The position numbers were made by a program, and so were the translations under genes. The notes under the pieces were generated by a model that saw only the letters and a list, made by a program, of their open reading frames with translations, was not told the origin of the DNA and searched no databases. Below, piece by piece: positions 8,830 to 18,482 of a stretch of DNA of 64,000 nucleotides. Numbering within the stretch: the first letter of the stretch is position 1; the number at the start of each line of letters is the position of its first letter. The DNA comes from Arsukibacterium tuosuense (lineage in GTDB: Bacteria > Pseudomonadota > Gammaproteobacteria > Enterobacterales > Alteromonadaceae): contig NZ_OBEB01000001.1 of the NCBI RefSeq assembly GCF_900215315.1, positions 62,001 to 126,000 of the forward strand. The letters run 5' to 3'.

Positions 8830-11800
8830 ATGGCTATGATCCCTAAACTTACGCCTGAATTGACGCTGGATGCCAGCATCGTCGCTTTTAATAAAGCCCT
8901 GATAGCTGCTGGCTTTAGCGGCGATATTGAAACCAGTTATAGTAGCCGCCTGGCAGTGGCAACCGACAATAGTGTTTACCAGGCGTTGCCGCAAGCAGTA
9001 TTGTTACCTAAAAGCACTGATGATCTGGTTGTGCTGACTTCTCTGGCACAAACTTCAAGTTTCTCTCATATTAAGTTTAGCCCGAGGGGTGGGGGCACAG
9101 GCACTAATGGCCAGGCCCTGACTGAGCATGTTGTGGTCGACTTATCGCGGCATATGCGGGGTATTCTGGAAATTAATGTAGAGCAGCGTTGGGTCAGAGT
9201 GCAGGCCGGCGTGATTAAAGACCAGCTGAATGCATTTTTAAGACCCTATGGCTTTTTCTTTGCACCGGATTTATCAACGTCTAATCGTGCCACCATTGGC
9301 GGCATGATTAATACCGATGCTTCAGGCCAGGGCTCACTGGTGTATGGCAAAACCAGTGACCATGTGCTGGCGCTAAAAACGGTTTTGATTGACGGTAATA
9401 TTCTGAAAACCCATAAAATGGCCACGTTTGAAGCAGAGCACCGAGCCGGAATGCCGAACAGTATTGGCCGGATTTACCGACAGGTACTGGACAGCTGCCG
9501 TGATTTCAGACCGCAGATCCTTGACAAATTTCCGCGCTTAAACCGTTTTCTAACCGGCTATGATCTGGAGCATGTGTTTAATGACGATTTATCCGAGTTT
9601 GATTTATCCCGGATAATCACCGGCTCAGAAGGTTCACTTGGTTTTGTCACAGAAGCAAAACTGAATATCACCCCGATTGCCCGGTTTAAGTGCCTGCTAA
9701 ATGTAAAATACGACAGTTTTGAAAGTGCGCTCAGAAATGCCCCTTTCTTAGTTGCGGCACAGGCAACCTCGGTAGAGACCGTCGATAGTAAAGTACTGGA
9801 TCTGGCCCGCAATGATATTATCTGGCATCAGGTTAAAGAGTTAATTACTGATGTACCCGGTGTTGAGATGCAGGGCCTGAACATGGTCGAGTACAACAGT
9901 GAAGACCAGGCAGAAATTGAACAGAAAATCTCAGTGTTGACGACTAAATTAGACGCTGCCATTGCTGATAAAACCGACGGAATAATCGGTTATCAGTTAA
10001 CCTACGATGCTGCAGCCATCAGTAATATTTATGCAATGCGGAAAAAAGCTGTGGGATTATTAGGTAATACCCAGGGCGCGCAGAAGCCAATTGCCTTTGC
10101 CGAAGATACCGCAGTACCGCCGGAGAATCTGGCCGATTTTATTATGGAATTCAGAGCATTGCTGGACAGCCATGGTTTGCATTACGGCATGTTCGGCCAT
10201 GTTGATGCCGGTGTGCTACATGTGCGGCCTGCGTTAGATTTATGTGATCCTGAGCAGGAAAAACTGCTGCGTACCATATCAGATCAAGTTGTTGCCTTAA
10301 CAGCCAAGTATAACGGCCTGATGTGGGGCGAGCATGGCAAGGGCTATCGTAGTGAATATGGCCCGGCATTTTTCGGCGATGAACTTTTTAATGAATTACG
10401 AAAAATTAAAGCGGCTTTTGATCCGCGCAACAGAGTTAACCCTGGAAAAATCTGTACGCCTTATTCGAGCGCTGATCAACTGGTATCGGTAGATGGTCAG
10501 AAACGCGCTTGGTTTGACCGGCAAATCCCCGTAGCGGTGAAAACAAGTTTTGACAGCAGTCTTAACTGCAACGGCAATGGCCAGTGTTTTAACTTTGATG
10601 AAAGCTCGCCAATGTGTCCGTCCAGCAAAGTAACCAAAGACCGGCGCCATAGCCCGAAAGGTCGGGCAGGGTTAATGCGGGAATGGTTACGCTTAACCGA
10701 GCTGCAGGGTTTTGATGTGTTGGCAAAAGAACAGCAACTAATTGATAAAAAACCAGGTTTTAGTGCGTTATGGCAAAAGGTAAAAAATAGTCTGGCAAAA
10801 CGGCAAGGTGAACAGGACTTCTCACATGAAGTAATGGAAGCAATGGAAGGTTGCCTGGCGTGTAAAGCCTGTGCCAGTCAATGTCCGGTTAAAGTAGATG
10901 TGCCATCCTTTCGTTCGCGGTTTCTGCAGCTTTACTATAGTCGCTATTTACGGCCGGCCAAAGATTATATTGTTGGCAATATTGAGCGAACCGCACCAAT
11001 GCTGGCCAAAGCGCCTAAACTGGTAAACTTCGTGCTCAAACGTAAGGTCACCGCTGCTGTTCTGAAAAAAACGGTAGGCTACGTTGATACGCCTTTGCTA
11101 TCTGTTCCTACCCTGGCCCAACTGACAGCTAAACAGTATCAGTTTGATCTGACAGTGTTACAACAGTTGTCGGCCGCTGAACAAGCCAGAACGGTATTGT
11201 TAGTGCAGGATCCGTTTACCAGCTTTTACGATGCGGAGTTGGTGGCCGATGCGTTGAAATTACTTGAAAAGATTGGTTTCAGAGCGGTTTTGTTGCCATT
11301 TGTACCAAACGGCAAGCCACAACATGTCAAAGGCTTTTTACGGCAGTTTTCTGAAACAGCGGCAACCGCCGCCCGGTTTTTAAATCAGCTGCAACAGCTT
11401 AACATGCCAATGCTGGGATTGGATGCCTCGTTAGTGCTGGCATACCGCGATGAGTATAATAAAGCATTGGGCGATAAGCGCGGTGAGTTTCAGGTGCAAT
11501 TGCTGCATGAGTGGCTGATACAACAGTCAATACCAAGGGCGGGAAACGCAGCCGACTTTGCATTACTAGCACATTGCACTGAGAAAACGGCATTACCAGC
11601 AACGGAAAAGGCCTGGCAACAAATATTCAGTGATGCAGGCCTGAGTTTGCAAGCTGTACCGGTTGGCTGTTGTGGGATGGCCGGTACTTATGGTCACGAA
11701 GCCCAGAACCTGGATAACAGTAAAGCGCTGTTTGACATGAGTTGGCGCGCACCGGTAGAGCGTTTTGGTGTGCCGAATATTTTAGTGACCGGATTTTCCT

Positions 11801-11874
11801 GTCGTAGTCAGGTTAAACGCCTGGTTGGTAATAAACCAAAGCACCCGTTACAGGCGTTACTGCGTAGCCTGTGA
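8830..11874 (+). CDS. ydiJ: FAD-binding and Fe-S oxidoreductase, YdiJ type (D-2-hydroxyacid dehydrogenase family)
   Basis: A 1014-residue single-chain enzyme close in length to E. coli YdiJ. Order of parts: an N-terminal FAD_binding_4 domain (RGGGTGTNGQALTEHVVVDL, then TIGGMINTDASGQGS), a FAD-oxidase C domain (residues about 290-540, with HGKGYRSEYGP), a middle cysteine cluster (CNGNGQC), a ferredoxin-like cluster CLACKACASQCPVKVD near residue 680, and a C-terminal CCG-type domain (VGCCGMAGTYGHE). YdiJ-like proteins oxidise D-2-hydroxy acids such as D-2-hydroxyglutarate or D-lactate to the quinone pool; which one applies here cannot be told. The start overlaps the ribA end region with GGAG eight bases upstream. 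Confidence 0.88.
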   Translation: MAMIPKLTPELTLDASIVAFNKALIAAGFSGDIETSYSSRLAVATDNSVYQALPQAVLLPKSTDDLVVLTSLAQTSSFSHIKFSPRGGGTGTNGQALTEHVVVDLSRHMRGILEINVEQRWVRVQAGVIKDQLNAFLRPYGFFFAPDLSTSNRATIGGMINTDASGQGSLVYGKTSDHVLALKTVLIDGNILKTHKMATFEAEHRAGMPNSIGRIYRQVLDSCRDFRPQILDKFPRLNRFLTGYDLEHVFNDDLSEFDLSRIITGSEGSLGFVTEAKLNITPIARFKCLLNVKYDSFESALRNAPFLVAAQATSVETVDSKVLDLARNDIIWHQVKELITDVPGVEMQGLNMVEYNSEDQAEIEQKISVLTTKLDAAIADKTDGIIGYQLTYDAAAISNIYAMRKKAVGLLGNTQGAQKPIAFAEDTAVPPENLADFIMEFRALLDSHGLHYGMFGHVDAGVLHVRPALDLCDPEQEKLLRTISDQVVALTAKYNGLMWGEHGKGYRSEYGPAFFGDELFNELRKIKAAFDPRNRVNPGKICTPYSSADQLVSVDGQKRAWFDRQIPVAVKTSFDSSLNCNGNGQCFNFDESSPMCPSSKVTKDRRHSPKGRAGLMREWLRLTELQGFDVLAKEQQLIDKKPGFSALWQKVKNSLAKRQGEQDFSHEVMEAMEGCLACKACASQCPVKVDVPSFRSRFLQLYYSRYLRPAKDYIVGNIERTAPMLAKAPKLVNFVLKRKVTAAVLKKTVGYVDTPLLSVPTLAQLTAKQYQFDLTVLQQLSAAEQARTVLLVQDPFTSFYDAELVADALKLLEKIGFRAVLLPFVPNGKPQHVKGFLRQFSETAATAARFLNQLQQLNMPMLGLDASLVLAYRDEYNKALGDKRGEFQVQLLHEWLIQQSIPRAGNAADFALLAHCTEKTALPATEKAWQQIFSDAGLSLQAVPVGCCGMAGTYGHEAQNLDNSKALFDMSWRAPVERFGVPNILVTGFSCRSQVKRLVGNKPKHPLQALLRSL

Positions 11875-11881
11875 AAAATCT

Positions 11882-11912
11882 AAAAAAAACGCCCTCAATT
11901 GAGGGCAGTTTT
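11882..11912. terminator. Terminator between ydiJ and the TonB receptor gene
   Basis: GCCCTCAATTGAGGGC (11891-11906) is a perfect palindrome with AAAAAAAA before it and AGTTTT after it, so it can end both convergent transcripts. Confidence 0.8.
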
Positions 11913-11933
11913 ACATACTGCTAACACATTTAA

Positions 11934-14564
11934 TCAGAACTTATAGCTTGCTCTGACGTAATAGTAACCCCCATTAATACCCATTGGCGAGGTTTCATAG
12001 TACTTACCACCAAATTCATTATTGGCAACACCCGCCTGGGTTAGCTGCAGTTTCTCCGGCTCAGCATCAAACAGGTTCTGCGCACCTGCGGCCAATACGA
12101 AATTATCAGTAACGTAGTAGCTTACTTCAGCATCGAAGGTGACTTTTGCTGCGGCATTAACCTCAGTACCCGGCTCGGCAGGTGAGCCAACCCAGTCGAC
12201 GTGCACGCCCTGGTACTCACCATAGTAGTTAGCCCGTGCGAAGAAGCTCCAGTCATCCCAGCTTTGGTTCCAGCTCAGTGTTGCCCGGTGGTTAGGCAGG
12301 TCATTCTCTAAGCGGGAAACCTTGTCCGGACCGGTAATGGCTGGCCGTCCTTCAGGTGGGGTGCTGATCCGGTCAACTTCTGTCTCATTCCAGTTATACG
12401 CCAGGCTGAAGGTACCGCGACCGTTTAGAATATCCATTGCATAATTGGCGACTAAATCGATACCCTGAGTAGTGGTATCAAAGTCATTAGTAAAGAAGCT
12501 GACCTGCTGGATAGAATCAATATTTCTGACACCCGCAGCGCGCAGTGCATCACGATCAGCATCTGTCAGGTTAATTTTGCTGGACTGGCTTATCCGATCA
12601 GTAACTTCGATGTTGTAATAGTCGAGGGTAACAAAGAAGCTGTTGTAACTGTAAACCATACCAAAAGCATAGCTGGTTGATTCTTCCGGCGTTAGCTCCT
12701 GGCCGCCTAATTGCAATGAAATAGGGTTAGTTGGTGGCAGCAACGCTGAGTCAACCAGTACACCTGACTCCAGGTTGGTCTGGACGTTACTGACGTTTGA
12801 CTGACCCACTGTCGGTGCCCTGAAGCCACTGCTGGTAGAGGCGCGGAGTGCCCAATCATCATTTAACCGATACTGACCGGTCAGTTTGTAATTGGTGGTG
12901 TCACCAAAGGTGTCATAATCTTCGTAGCGAAGCGCCAGACCAAGTAATAATGCTTCAGATACTTCTGCTTCCATATCAACATACGCGGCGTAATTACGAC
13001 GGGTATACACCCCGGCATCTTCTGGTTTAAAGCCTGGAAAACCATTTGAACCAATACTGAAACCCTGATCTACATAAGGGCCAACGGCGAAGGAGGCGAC
13101 ATCGCCGGCAACAACTTCAAAGCTTTCCTCAGTCCACTGGGCACCAAAGGCTACCGTTAAATCTTCATACAAACCCGCAGGAACAAATTTTACAAAATCG
13201 GCGCTGAAGGTTTTTTCTAACTGAATATATTTACCCGGGTTGAATTCAGTTGGGCTTTCTGGGCCGAGAGAAGCATTGACTGTGTTGGTCATCTTGTAGG
13301 TCGATTCATTGCGGCCAACAGAGCCACTGAAATCGTACATAATATCTTTAAACCAACCATCCTTAAATTCGCCTTTGGTACCAATGGCAAGTGCAGTATC
13401 CGTTACATTACCACCGAAAGTTGGGGTAAAACCGCCAGGGAACAGCTCGTTGAAGGCAAAACAGTTCTGGCCAACTGCGGTGTTTGGATCTGCTATCAGG
13501 GCATAATCGGCCTGATCCAGTACATTACCGCTGGTGATATTGACAGTCGGGCAGGCAATGTTTGGATCTAACTGCGCAACCAGCAATGTCTCACCGCCAT
13601 CATTTGAGAATACGCCTGGCCGGTTATGCGGGTTGCGGTAGTAAAAACCGCCGGTAACGTCACGTTCGGAGTAGTTACCAAACATATAGGCTTCGCCACC
13701 ATTACCGAGGTCAAGGCCTGAGTTAACGAAAATGGTAATGTCATCTTTAATTTCCGGCGAACCCCAAACCTGGGTAATCGGAGCGATAAAATTATTGCCG
13801 GCGGCAATGAAACCTAGGGCATCAGCGCGTTGCACACTACGACTGGTGGCATCAGAATTTTTGTACTGAGCGCTGATATTAACAAAGCCATCGTCAGTTA
13901 ATGGCATACCAATATTGGCAGCATATTCGGTTGAAGTGCCATCGCCCTCATAATATTCACCGTGTTTAACTTCAAAACTACCGCCGTCAGCAGCATCTTT
14001 TAAGACAAAGTTGATAACACCAGCAATAGCATCAGAGCCGTACTGTGCAGCAGCGCCATCACGTAATATTTCTACCTGCTTCAGTGCAATACCCGGGATA
14101 ACAGAAATATCGGCGCCCTGGGCACCATCGTTAATACCACCACCTAAAAAGGCAATAACAGAGGCTTTATGTCGCCGTTTACCATTTGTCAGAATTAAGG
14201 TGCTGTCTGCAGACAAACCGCGCAGGTTGGCGGGCCTTATCAGGGTAGCTGCATCACTAATCGGGTTTGAATGGACGTTTAAAGAAGGTACGGCGGTGGT
14301 TATCATGTTCAGCATGTCTGAACTACCGCTTTTAGCCAGTTCATCACCACCGATAATGTCTACTGGCACCGGTGAATCACCAATAGAACGCGGTGCAGAA
14401 CGACTACCTACCACAGCAATTTTTTCGATATTTTGCTCTTTACTCGCCGTATCACTCTCTTCCTGAGCGACAGCTGCACCACTTGCTATACCTAACGCAA
14501 AAGTGGTTGCTATGGCATACTTAACTGCATGCGCAACGGGATGATATTTATTGTTGTGTTTCAT
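11934..14564 (-). CDS. TonB-dependent outer-membrane receptor
   Basis: An 876-residue outer-membrane transporter powered by TonB. A signal peptide ends near residue 34 (ASGAAVAQ). A TonB-box-like stretch EKIAVVGSR precedes a plug domain (about residues 45-170) with LRGLSADSTLILTNGKRR and RDGAAAQYGSDAIAGVINF. A long beta-barrel ends in an aromatic residue (YYVRASYKF). I chose the ATG at 14564 (MKHNNKYHP), which has AGGA upstream; the longer frame to 14627 adds a non-signal extension. The ligand is unknown: no siderophore, vitamin or polysaccharide genes are adjacent. The upstream region carries two inverted repeats. Confidence 0.9.
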   Translation of the reverse strand: MKHNNKYHPVAHAVKYAIATTFALGIASGAAVAQEESDTASKEQNIEKIAVVGSRSAPRSIGDSPVPVDIIGGDELAKSGSSDMLNMITTAVPSLNVHSNPISDAATLIRPANLRGLSADSTLILTNGKRRHKASVIAFLGGGINDGAQGADISVIPGIALKQVEILRDGAAAQYGSDAIAGVINFVLKDAADGGSFEVKHGEYYEGDGTSTEYAANIGMPLTDDGFVNISAQYKNSDATSRSVQRADALGFIAAGNNFIAPITQVWGSPEIKDDITIFVNSGLDLGNGGEAYMFGNYSERDVTGGFYYRNPHNRPGVFSNDGGETLLVAQLDPNIACPTVNITSGNVLDQADYALIADPNTAVGQNCFAFNELFPGGFTPTFGGNVTDTALAIGTKGEFKDGWFKDIMYDFSGSVGRNESTYKMTNTVNASLGPESPTEFNPGKYIQLEKTFSADFVKFVPAGLYEDLTVAFGAQWTEESFEVVAGDVASFAVGPYVDQGFSIGSNGFPGFKPEDAGVYTRRNYAAYVDMEAEVSEALLLGLALRYEDYDTFGDTTNYKLTGQYRLNDDWALRASTSSGFRAPTVGQSNVSNVQTNLESGVLVDSALLPPTNPISLQLGGQELTPEESTSYAFGMVYSYNSFFVTLDYYNIEVTDRISQSSKINLTDADRDALRAAGVRNIDSIQQVSFFTNDFDTTTQGIDLVANYAMDILNGRGTFSLAYNWNETEVDRISTPPEGRPAITGPDKVSRLENDLPNHRATLSWNQSWDDWSFFARANYYGEYQGVHVDWVGSPAEPGTEVNAAAKVTFDAEVSYYVTDNFVLAAGAQNLFDAEPEKLQLTQAGVANNEFGGKYYETSPMGINGGYYYVRASYKF

Positions 14565-14604
14565 AGTGTTTTCCTGGATTATTTTTTTGATTATCACTAG
14601 ATAA

Positions 14605-14623
14605 CGCTTATTGTTCATAAGCG
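14605..14623. promoter_or_regulatory. Inverted repeat in the TonB receptor leader
   Basis: CGCTTAT and ATAAGCG are perfect 7-bp arms around TGTTC, 41 bases before the TonB receptor ATG. It could be an operator or an mRNA hairpin. A second repeat, ATCGAC-ATTG-GTCGAT, lies at 14671-14686 between the two divergent genes. Confidence 0.4.
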
Positions 14624-14742
14624 CCAAATTAACCTTATTTTAAAATCAAGCGGTTGTCCATCGCAGTTTTATCGACATTGGTCGATTATATGGGGACAAA
14701 TTGTTACAAATAGCAGCTGCAAGCCAGCTGTAACGGGGGTTT

Positions 14743-15312
14743 ATGAAATCGATTGCAAAAATGCAGCCTGCTCACTTTGCGGATGTTATGCAACTTGCGA
14801 ACCGGGTACACGGTGATAACTACCTGGATCTGGCTAAGTTAACGGGGTTGTACCAACGTGGAATTAAACATGGCATAAATGCAAGTTTTGTTGCGTTATC
14901 TGAAAGCAGAGTAGTGGGGTATCGACTAAGTTTTGCTGCGGGTCAATGGCCTCAGGACGAATGGTGTACCGTCAAATTATGGCCTGTCACGCCCGAGAAG
15001 ATGGCATATTTTAAGTCAGTTGCCGTTGCCCCGGAATTACAGGGACAAGGCCTGGGGTCAGCATTATTAAAAGTTTCTGTGTCTGCATTGTGTCAACAAG
15101 GTGCTACAGCAGGCCTGGCCCATATCTGGCGGGAAAGCCCGGGTAATGCCGCTCAGCGTTATTTCAGTAAGGCCGGTGCTAAACTGATTACAATTCACCC
15201 TGATCGTTGGTTACATCTGTGCAAGACTGAAGGATATGTTTGTCCAATTTGTGGTAGCGAGTGCCACTGTACTGCGGCAGAGATGGCACTGACTTTTGCT
15301 GGTAATTGCTGA
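14743..15312 (+). CDS. GNAT-family N-acetyltransferase with C-terminal cysteine cluster
   Basis: A 189-residue probable acetyltransferase. The acetyl-CoA binding motif is visible in SVAVAPELQGQGLGSALLK (around residues 90-108). After the GNAT fold comes a short tail with CPICGSECHC near residue 166, which looks like a small zinc-binding knuckle and is not part of the usual GNAT fold. A GGGGG ribosome binding site precedes the ATG. Its stop overlaps the start of the next gene (TGATG), so the acetyltransferase and the FAD oxidoreductase are translationally coupled and may act on the same amine. The substrate is unknown. Confidence 0.8.
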   Translation: MKSIAKMQPAHFADVMQLANRVHGDNYLDLAKLTGLYQRGIKHGINASFVALSESRVVGYRLSFAAGQWPQDEWCTVKLWPVTPEKMAYFKSVAVAPELQGQGLGSALLKVSVSALCQQGATAGLAHIWRESPGNAAQRYFSKAGAKLITIHPDRWLHLCKTEGYVCPICGSECHCTAAEMALTFAGNC

Positions 15313-16646
15313 TGTACGATCCCTATGTCGACTCTCAGCTGAACAGTAATCAAGCTGATGTTGCCAGCTACTGGCAAGCTGAGACACCTGAACAGGTCAA
15401 TTATCCTGCAATTGTTCAGGATATAAGCTGTGATACCGTGGTAGTTGGTGCAGGATATACAGGTTTAAACTGTGGCTACGAGCTGGCAGCAAATCACCAA
15501 CGTGACGTTGTGGTAATAGAAGCTTTGCAACCCGGCTGGGGTTGCAGTGGTCGTAACGGCGGCTTTGTGCTCAGAGGTACCGGCAGATTAGGGCTTGCTC
15601 AATTAGCTGACAAATTTGGTCTGGATACGGCGAGGCTTTTTCATCAGGAATACGGTGAAGCAATTGCAAGAGTGAATCAGCTGATTGAAGTGGGTAATAT
15701 AAATTGTCAGCCTCAGCCGGTTGGCTACTATAAGTTAGCCCATAAGCCCGGCATAGCAAAAGATCTGGCCCGTCAGGCCGAATTTCTGCAACAACATTTC
15801 GCCTATCCGGTGCGATATCTTGATAAGTCAGAGCTGCAACAGACGGTAGTTAACCACCAGCAAGCCTATGCGGCTTTGTCATTCCCTGATTGTTATGGCT
15901 TAAATCCGTTAGCGCTTGCTCAGGGTTACAGCAGAATGGCTGTAGAAGCGGGAGCAAAACTGTATGGACGAAGCCCGGTATTGAGCTTTAAACGGTGTCA
16001 AACAGGCTTTGAAGTTGTCACACCGCAGGCTGTTATCAGATCCAGCAATCTGGTGCTGGCTACCAATGCCTATACTGCCAGAGGCTTGTATCCCGCGCTT
16101 AATAACAGTTGTTTGCCCGTGCTGAGCAGTATAATAGTGACCGAGCCGCTTAATAGTCAACAGTTACAACAAGTTAATTGGCAGCAACACAGTATTATGA
16201 TGGATACCCGAACGCTGAAATATTACTATCGACTGCTTCCCGATAACCGCATATTGTTTGGTGGCAGAGGTGCTATAACAGGCAAAGCCGCCGCCGATCC
16301 ATTGTATGCGCGGCGATTACTGGCAGCATTGAAACTCAGTTTTGCCGGGCTGGAACAGCTTAATTACCAATACCAATGGAGCGGCTGGGTAGGGGTATCA
16401 TTTGATGATTTACCTAGGATTTATTCGCCAGAGCCTAATTTATTTTATGCTGCTGGTTATTGTGGCAGTGGTTTGTCGTTCAGTGCACATGCCGGCAAGC
16501 GGTTGGCGCAACTGGTAACCGGTAAGGTGCTGCCTGCATTACCAATCTATCAAAGTGGCTTAAAAGAATTTCCGATGACTGCATTTCGTCGCCAGGGCCA
16601 GCAATTGTATTATCAGTGGGGCCGTTTTAAAGATCATTTTCTGTAA
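15312..16646 (+). CDS. FAD-dependent amine/amino-acid oxidoreductase (DAO family, PuuB-like)
   Basis: A 444-residue flavoprotein. The N-terminal dinucleotide-binding motif is VVVGAGYTGLNCGYELA (about residues 48-64), followed by GCSGRNGGF, which is typical of gamma-glutamylputrescine oxidase-like and other DAO enzymes. A C-terminal GYCGSGLSFSAHAGKRLA completes the FAD site. I prefer the ATG at 15312, overlapping the upstream TGA, to a TTG two codons earlier. The family includes putrescine-, glycine- and sarcosine-oxidising enzymes; no puuA/C/D genes are nearby, so the substrate is open. Confidence 0.82.
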   Translation: MYDPYVDSQLNSNQADVASYWQAETPEQVNYPAIVQDISCDTVVVGAGYTGLNCGYELAANHQRDVVVIEALQPGWGCSGRNGGFVLRGTGRLGLAQLADKFGLDTARLFHQEYGEAIARVNQLIEVGNINCQPQPVGYYKLAHKPGIAKDLARQAEFLQQHFAYPVRYLDKSELQQTVVNHQQAYAALSFPDCYGLNPLALAQGYSRMAVEAGAKLYGRSPVLSFKRCQTGFEVVTPQAVIRSSNLVLATNAYTARGLYPALNNSCLPVLSSIIVTEPLNSQQLQQVNWQQHSIMMDTRTLKYYYRLLPDNRILFGGRGAITGKAAADPLYARRLLAALKLSFAGLEQLNYQYQWSGWVGVSFDDLPRIYSPEPNLFYAAGYCGSGLSFSAHAGKRLAQLVTGKVLPALPIYQSGLKEFPMTAFRRQGQQLYYQWGRFKDHFL

Positions 16647-16715
16647 CAGTAGTAGCTGCTACTGGCGTATGTCTGACGCCTTGCTACAATGATGCTTTTT
16701 TAAGGCTGATTAACT

Positions 16716-17363
16716 ATGTCGTTCTGGCCAGAATTTCTTATTATTGCGTCCGTGCATTTACTGGCAGTAGCCAGCCCCGGGCCGGATTTTGCGATTGTAT
16801 TGCGCTACGCTGTGCGGTTCGGCCGTCGCGCGGCAGTGTATGCCAGTCTGGGGATTGGTCTGGCAATTCTGCTGCATGTCACCTATTCATTGGTCGGAAT
16901 AGGAGTATTAATTAAAACTACCCCCTGGCTTTTTCAACTACTAACGGTGTTATCCGCCTGTTATCTGCTTTATCTGGCCCAGGGCGCATTGCGCGCTAAA
17001 GCCCCGGCTACTGCTGACGCTATTGCGCTGGAGCAACAAGTCAGGCCTGCGGGTTTTAAAGCATTCAGCGCCGGTTTTATCACGAATGGCTTAAACCCTA
17101 AAGCCACGCTATTTTTTCTGTCGTTGTTTGCTGTTGTTATTTCTGCTGATACGCCGTTTAGTTATAAACTTATTTATGGTTTATATATGGCAGTGGCGAC
17201 GGCGGCCTGGTTTTGTTTGTTATCTTTTGCACTGACCAACACTAAGGTTCGTGGTTTTTTGTTGTTGAAGGGCTACTGGTTTGACAGATTAATGGGGGTG
17301 TTATTAGTGGCGTTGGCTGCGCAACTTCTATTGAGTAGCTTTGGCAACAACGTAGGTGGTTAA
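16716..17363 (+). CDS. LysE/RhtB-family amino-acid exporter
   Basis: A 215-residue inner-membrane protein with about six hydrophobic helices. The family motif is seen near the N-terminus (VASPGPDFAIVLRYAVRFGRRA), followed by GLAILLH and NPKATLFFLSLF in the middle. LysE/RhtB proteins export amino acids such as lysine, threonine or homoserine lactone. A weak TACAAT -10 lies at 16685-16690 upstream. The position after the amine oxidoreductase could hint at an amino-acid or amine theme, but the gene seems to have its own promoter. Confidence 0.88.
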   Translation: MSFWPEFLIIASVHLLAVASPGPDFAIVLRYAVRFGRRAAVYASLGIGLAILLHVTYSLVGIGVLIKTTPWLFQLLTVLSACYLLYLAQGALRAKAPATADAIALEQQVRPAGFKAFSAGFITNGLNPKATLFFLSLFAVVISADTPFSYKLIYGLYMAVATAAWFCLLSFALTNTKVRGFLLLKGYWFDRLMGVLLVALAAQLLLSSFGNNVGG

Positions 17364-17383
17364 TTAAGTTAAGCTTGTAACCT

Positions 17384-17411
17384 TTGCCAGCAGGCGGATG
17401 ATCGGTATAAT
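17384..17411 (+). promoter_or_regulatory. Sigma70 promoter of trhO
   Basis: TTGCCA (17384-17389) and a consensus TATAAT (17406-17411) are separated by 16 bases, 56 bases before the trhO ATG. Confidence 0.6.
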
Positions 17412-17467
17412 GCCGGCCGTTGTTAATTTGCTCCGGATTTACGGTCCGGCGTTGCAAGAGGTGAACT

Positions 17468-18385
17468 ATGTACGTTGTTGCTGCTTTATATAAATTTGTT
17501 AATCTGCCTGATTATCAGGCGCTGCGTCAGCCATTGTATGATGTGATGGCGGTCAATGGGGTTAAAGGTACCTTGTTACTGGCTGCTGAGGGCATAAATG
17601 GCACTATTTGTGGTTTACGTGAAGGAATAGACGCTGTAAATCGTTGGTTTGCTGACGATCCTCGTTTTGCCAATCTCAGTTATAAAGAGTCCTTTGCCGA
17701 TGAGCCTGCGTTTTACCGTACTAAGGTAAAACTGAAAAACGAAATTGTTACTATGGGCGTTGCAGGCATCAATCCAGCACACATTGTCGGTACCTATGTT
17801 AAAGGCGATGACTGGAATCAGTTAATCAGCGATCCGGATACCTTGCTGATTGATACCCGCAATGACTATGAAGTTGCTATTGGTACCTTTAAAAACGCTG
17901 TTAATCCCAATACAACCTCTTTCCGGGAGTTTCCAGCCTGGGCGGCTGAAAATCTCGATAAAACCAAACATAAAAAAGTTGCCATGTTTTGTACCGGCGG
18001 TATTCGTTGTGAAAAATCCACCGCGTTTTTAAAAGAGCAGGGCTTTGATGAGGTGTATCATCTTGACGGTGGCATTTTAAAGTATCTGGAAGAAGTGCCG
18101 GCTGAACAAAGTTTGTGGCAGGGTGAGTGCTTTGTATTCGATCAACGGGTTGCGGTTAAACATGGCCTTGAGCAGGGCAGTTATGACCAGTGCTATGCTT
18201 GTCGAATGCCATTGTCAGCTGCGGAAATGGCCTCAAATGATTATGTCAAAGGCTTGAGTTGCCCGCATTGTGTCAGTCATACCACTGCGGAGCAAAAAGC
18301 GGCATTTGCTGAGCGGCAAAAGCAGGTAGCGCTGGCTAACGCCCGTGGCGAAAAACATATTCGTGATGGCAAGTTGGACAAGTGA
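17468..18385 (+). CDS. trhO: tRNA uridine(34) hydroxylase (rhodanese-related, YceA)
   Basis: Makes 5-hydroxyuridine at the wobble position of tRNAs as an oxygen-dependent route to cmo5U/mcmo5U. 305 residues. An N-terminal acylphosphatase-like domain (residues about 1-95) precedes a rhodanese domain with the catalytic cysteine in [18 protein letters not shown]-terminal cysteine pair region ([13 protein letters not shown] and CPHCVSHT) probably binds zinc. An AGAGGTG ribosome binding site precedes the ATG. Identification is strong. Confidence 0.93.
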   Translation: MYVVAALYKFVNLPDYQALRQPLYDVMAVNGVKGTLLLAAEGINGTICGLREGIDAVNRWFADDPRFANLSYKESFADEPAFYRTKVKLKNEIVTMGVAGINPAHIVGTYVKGDDWNQLISDPDTLLIDTRNDYEVAIGTFKNAVNPNTTSFREFPAWAAENLDKTKHKKVAMFCTGGIRCEKSTAFLKEQGFDEVYHLDGGILKYLEEVPAEQSLWQGECFVFDQRVAVKHGLEQGSYDQCYACRMPLSAAEMASNDYVKGLSCPHCVSHTTAEQKAAFAERQKQVALANARGEKHIRDGKLDK

Positions 18386-18482
18386 TCGCTAATCGTTCTA
18401 TAAAATAGATATATTTTTGTTGTTAAATGCAATTTTAATTCTCTTTAGTTGAGCTATTCTGCCCTTATGCAAGGAGGGCAGT

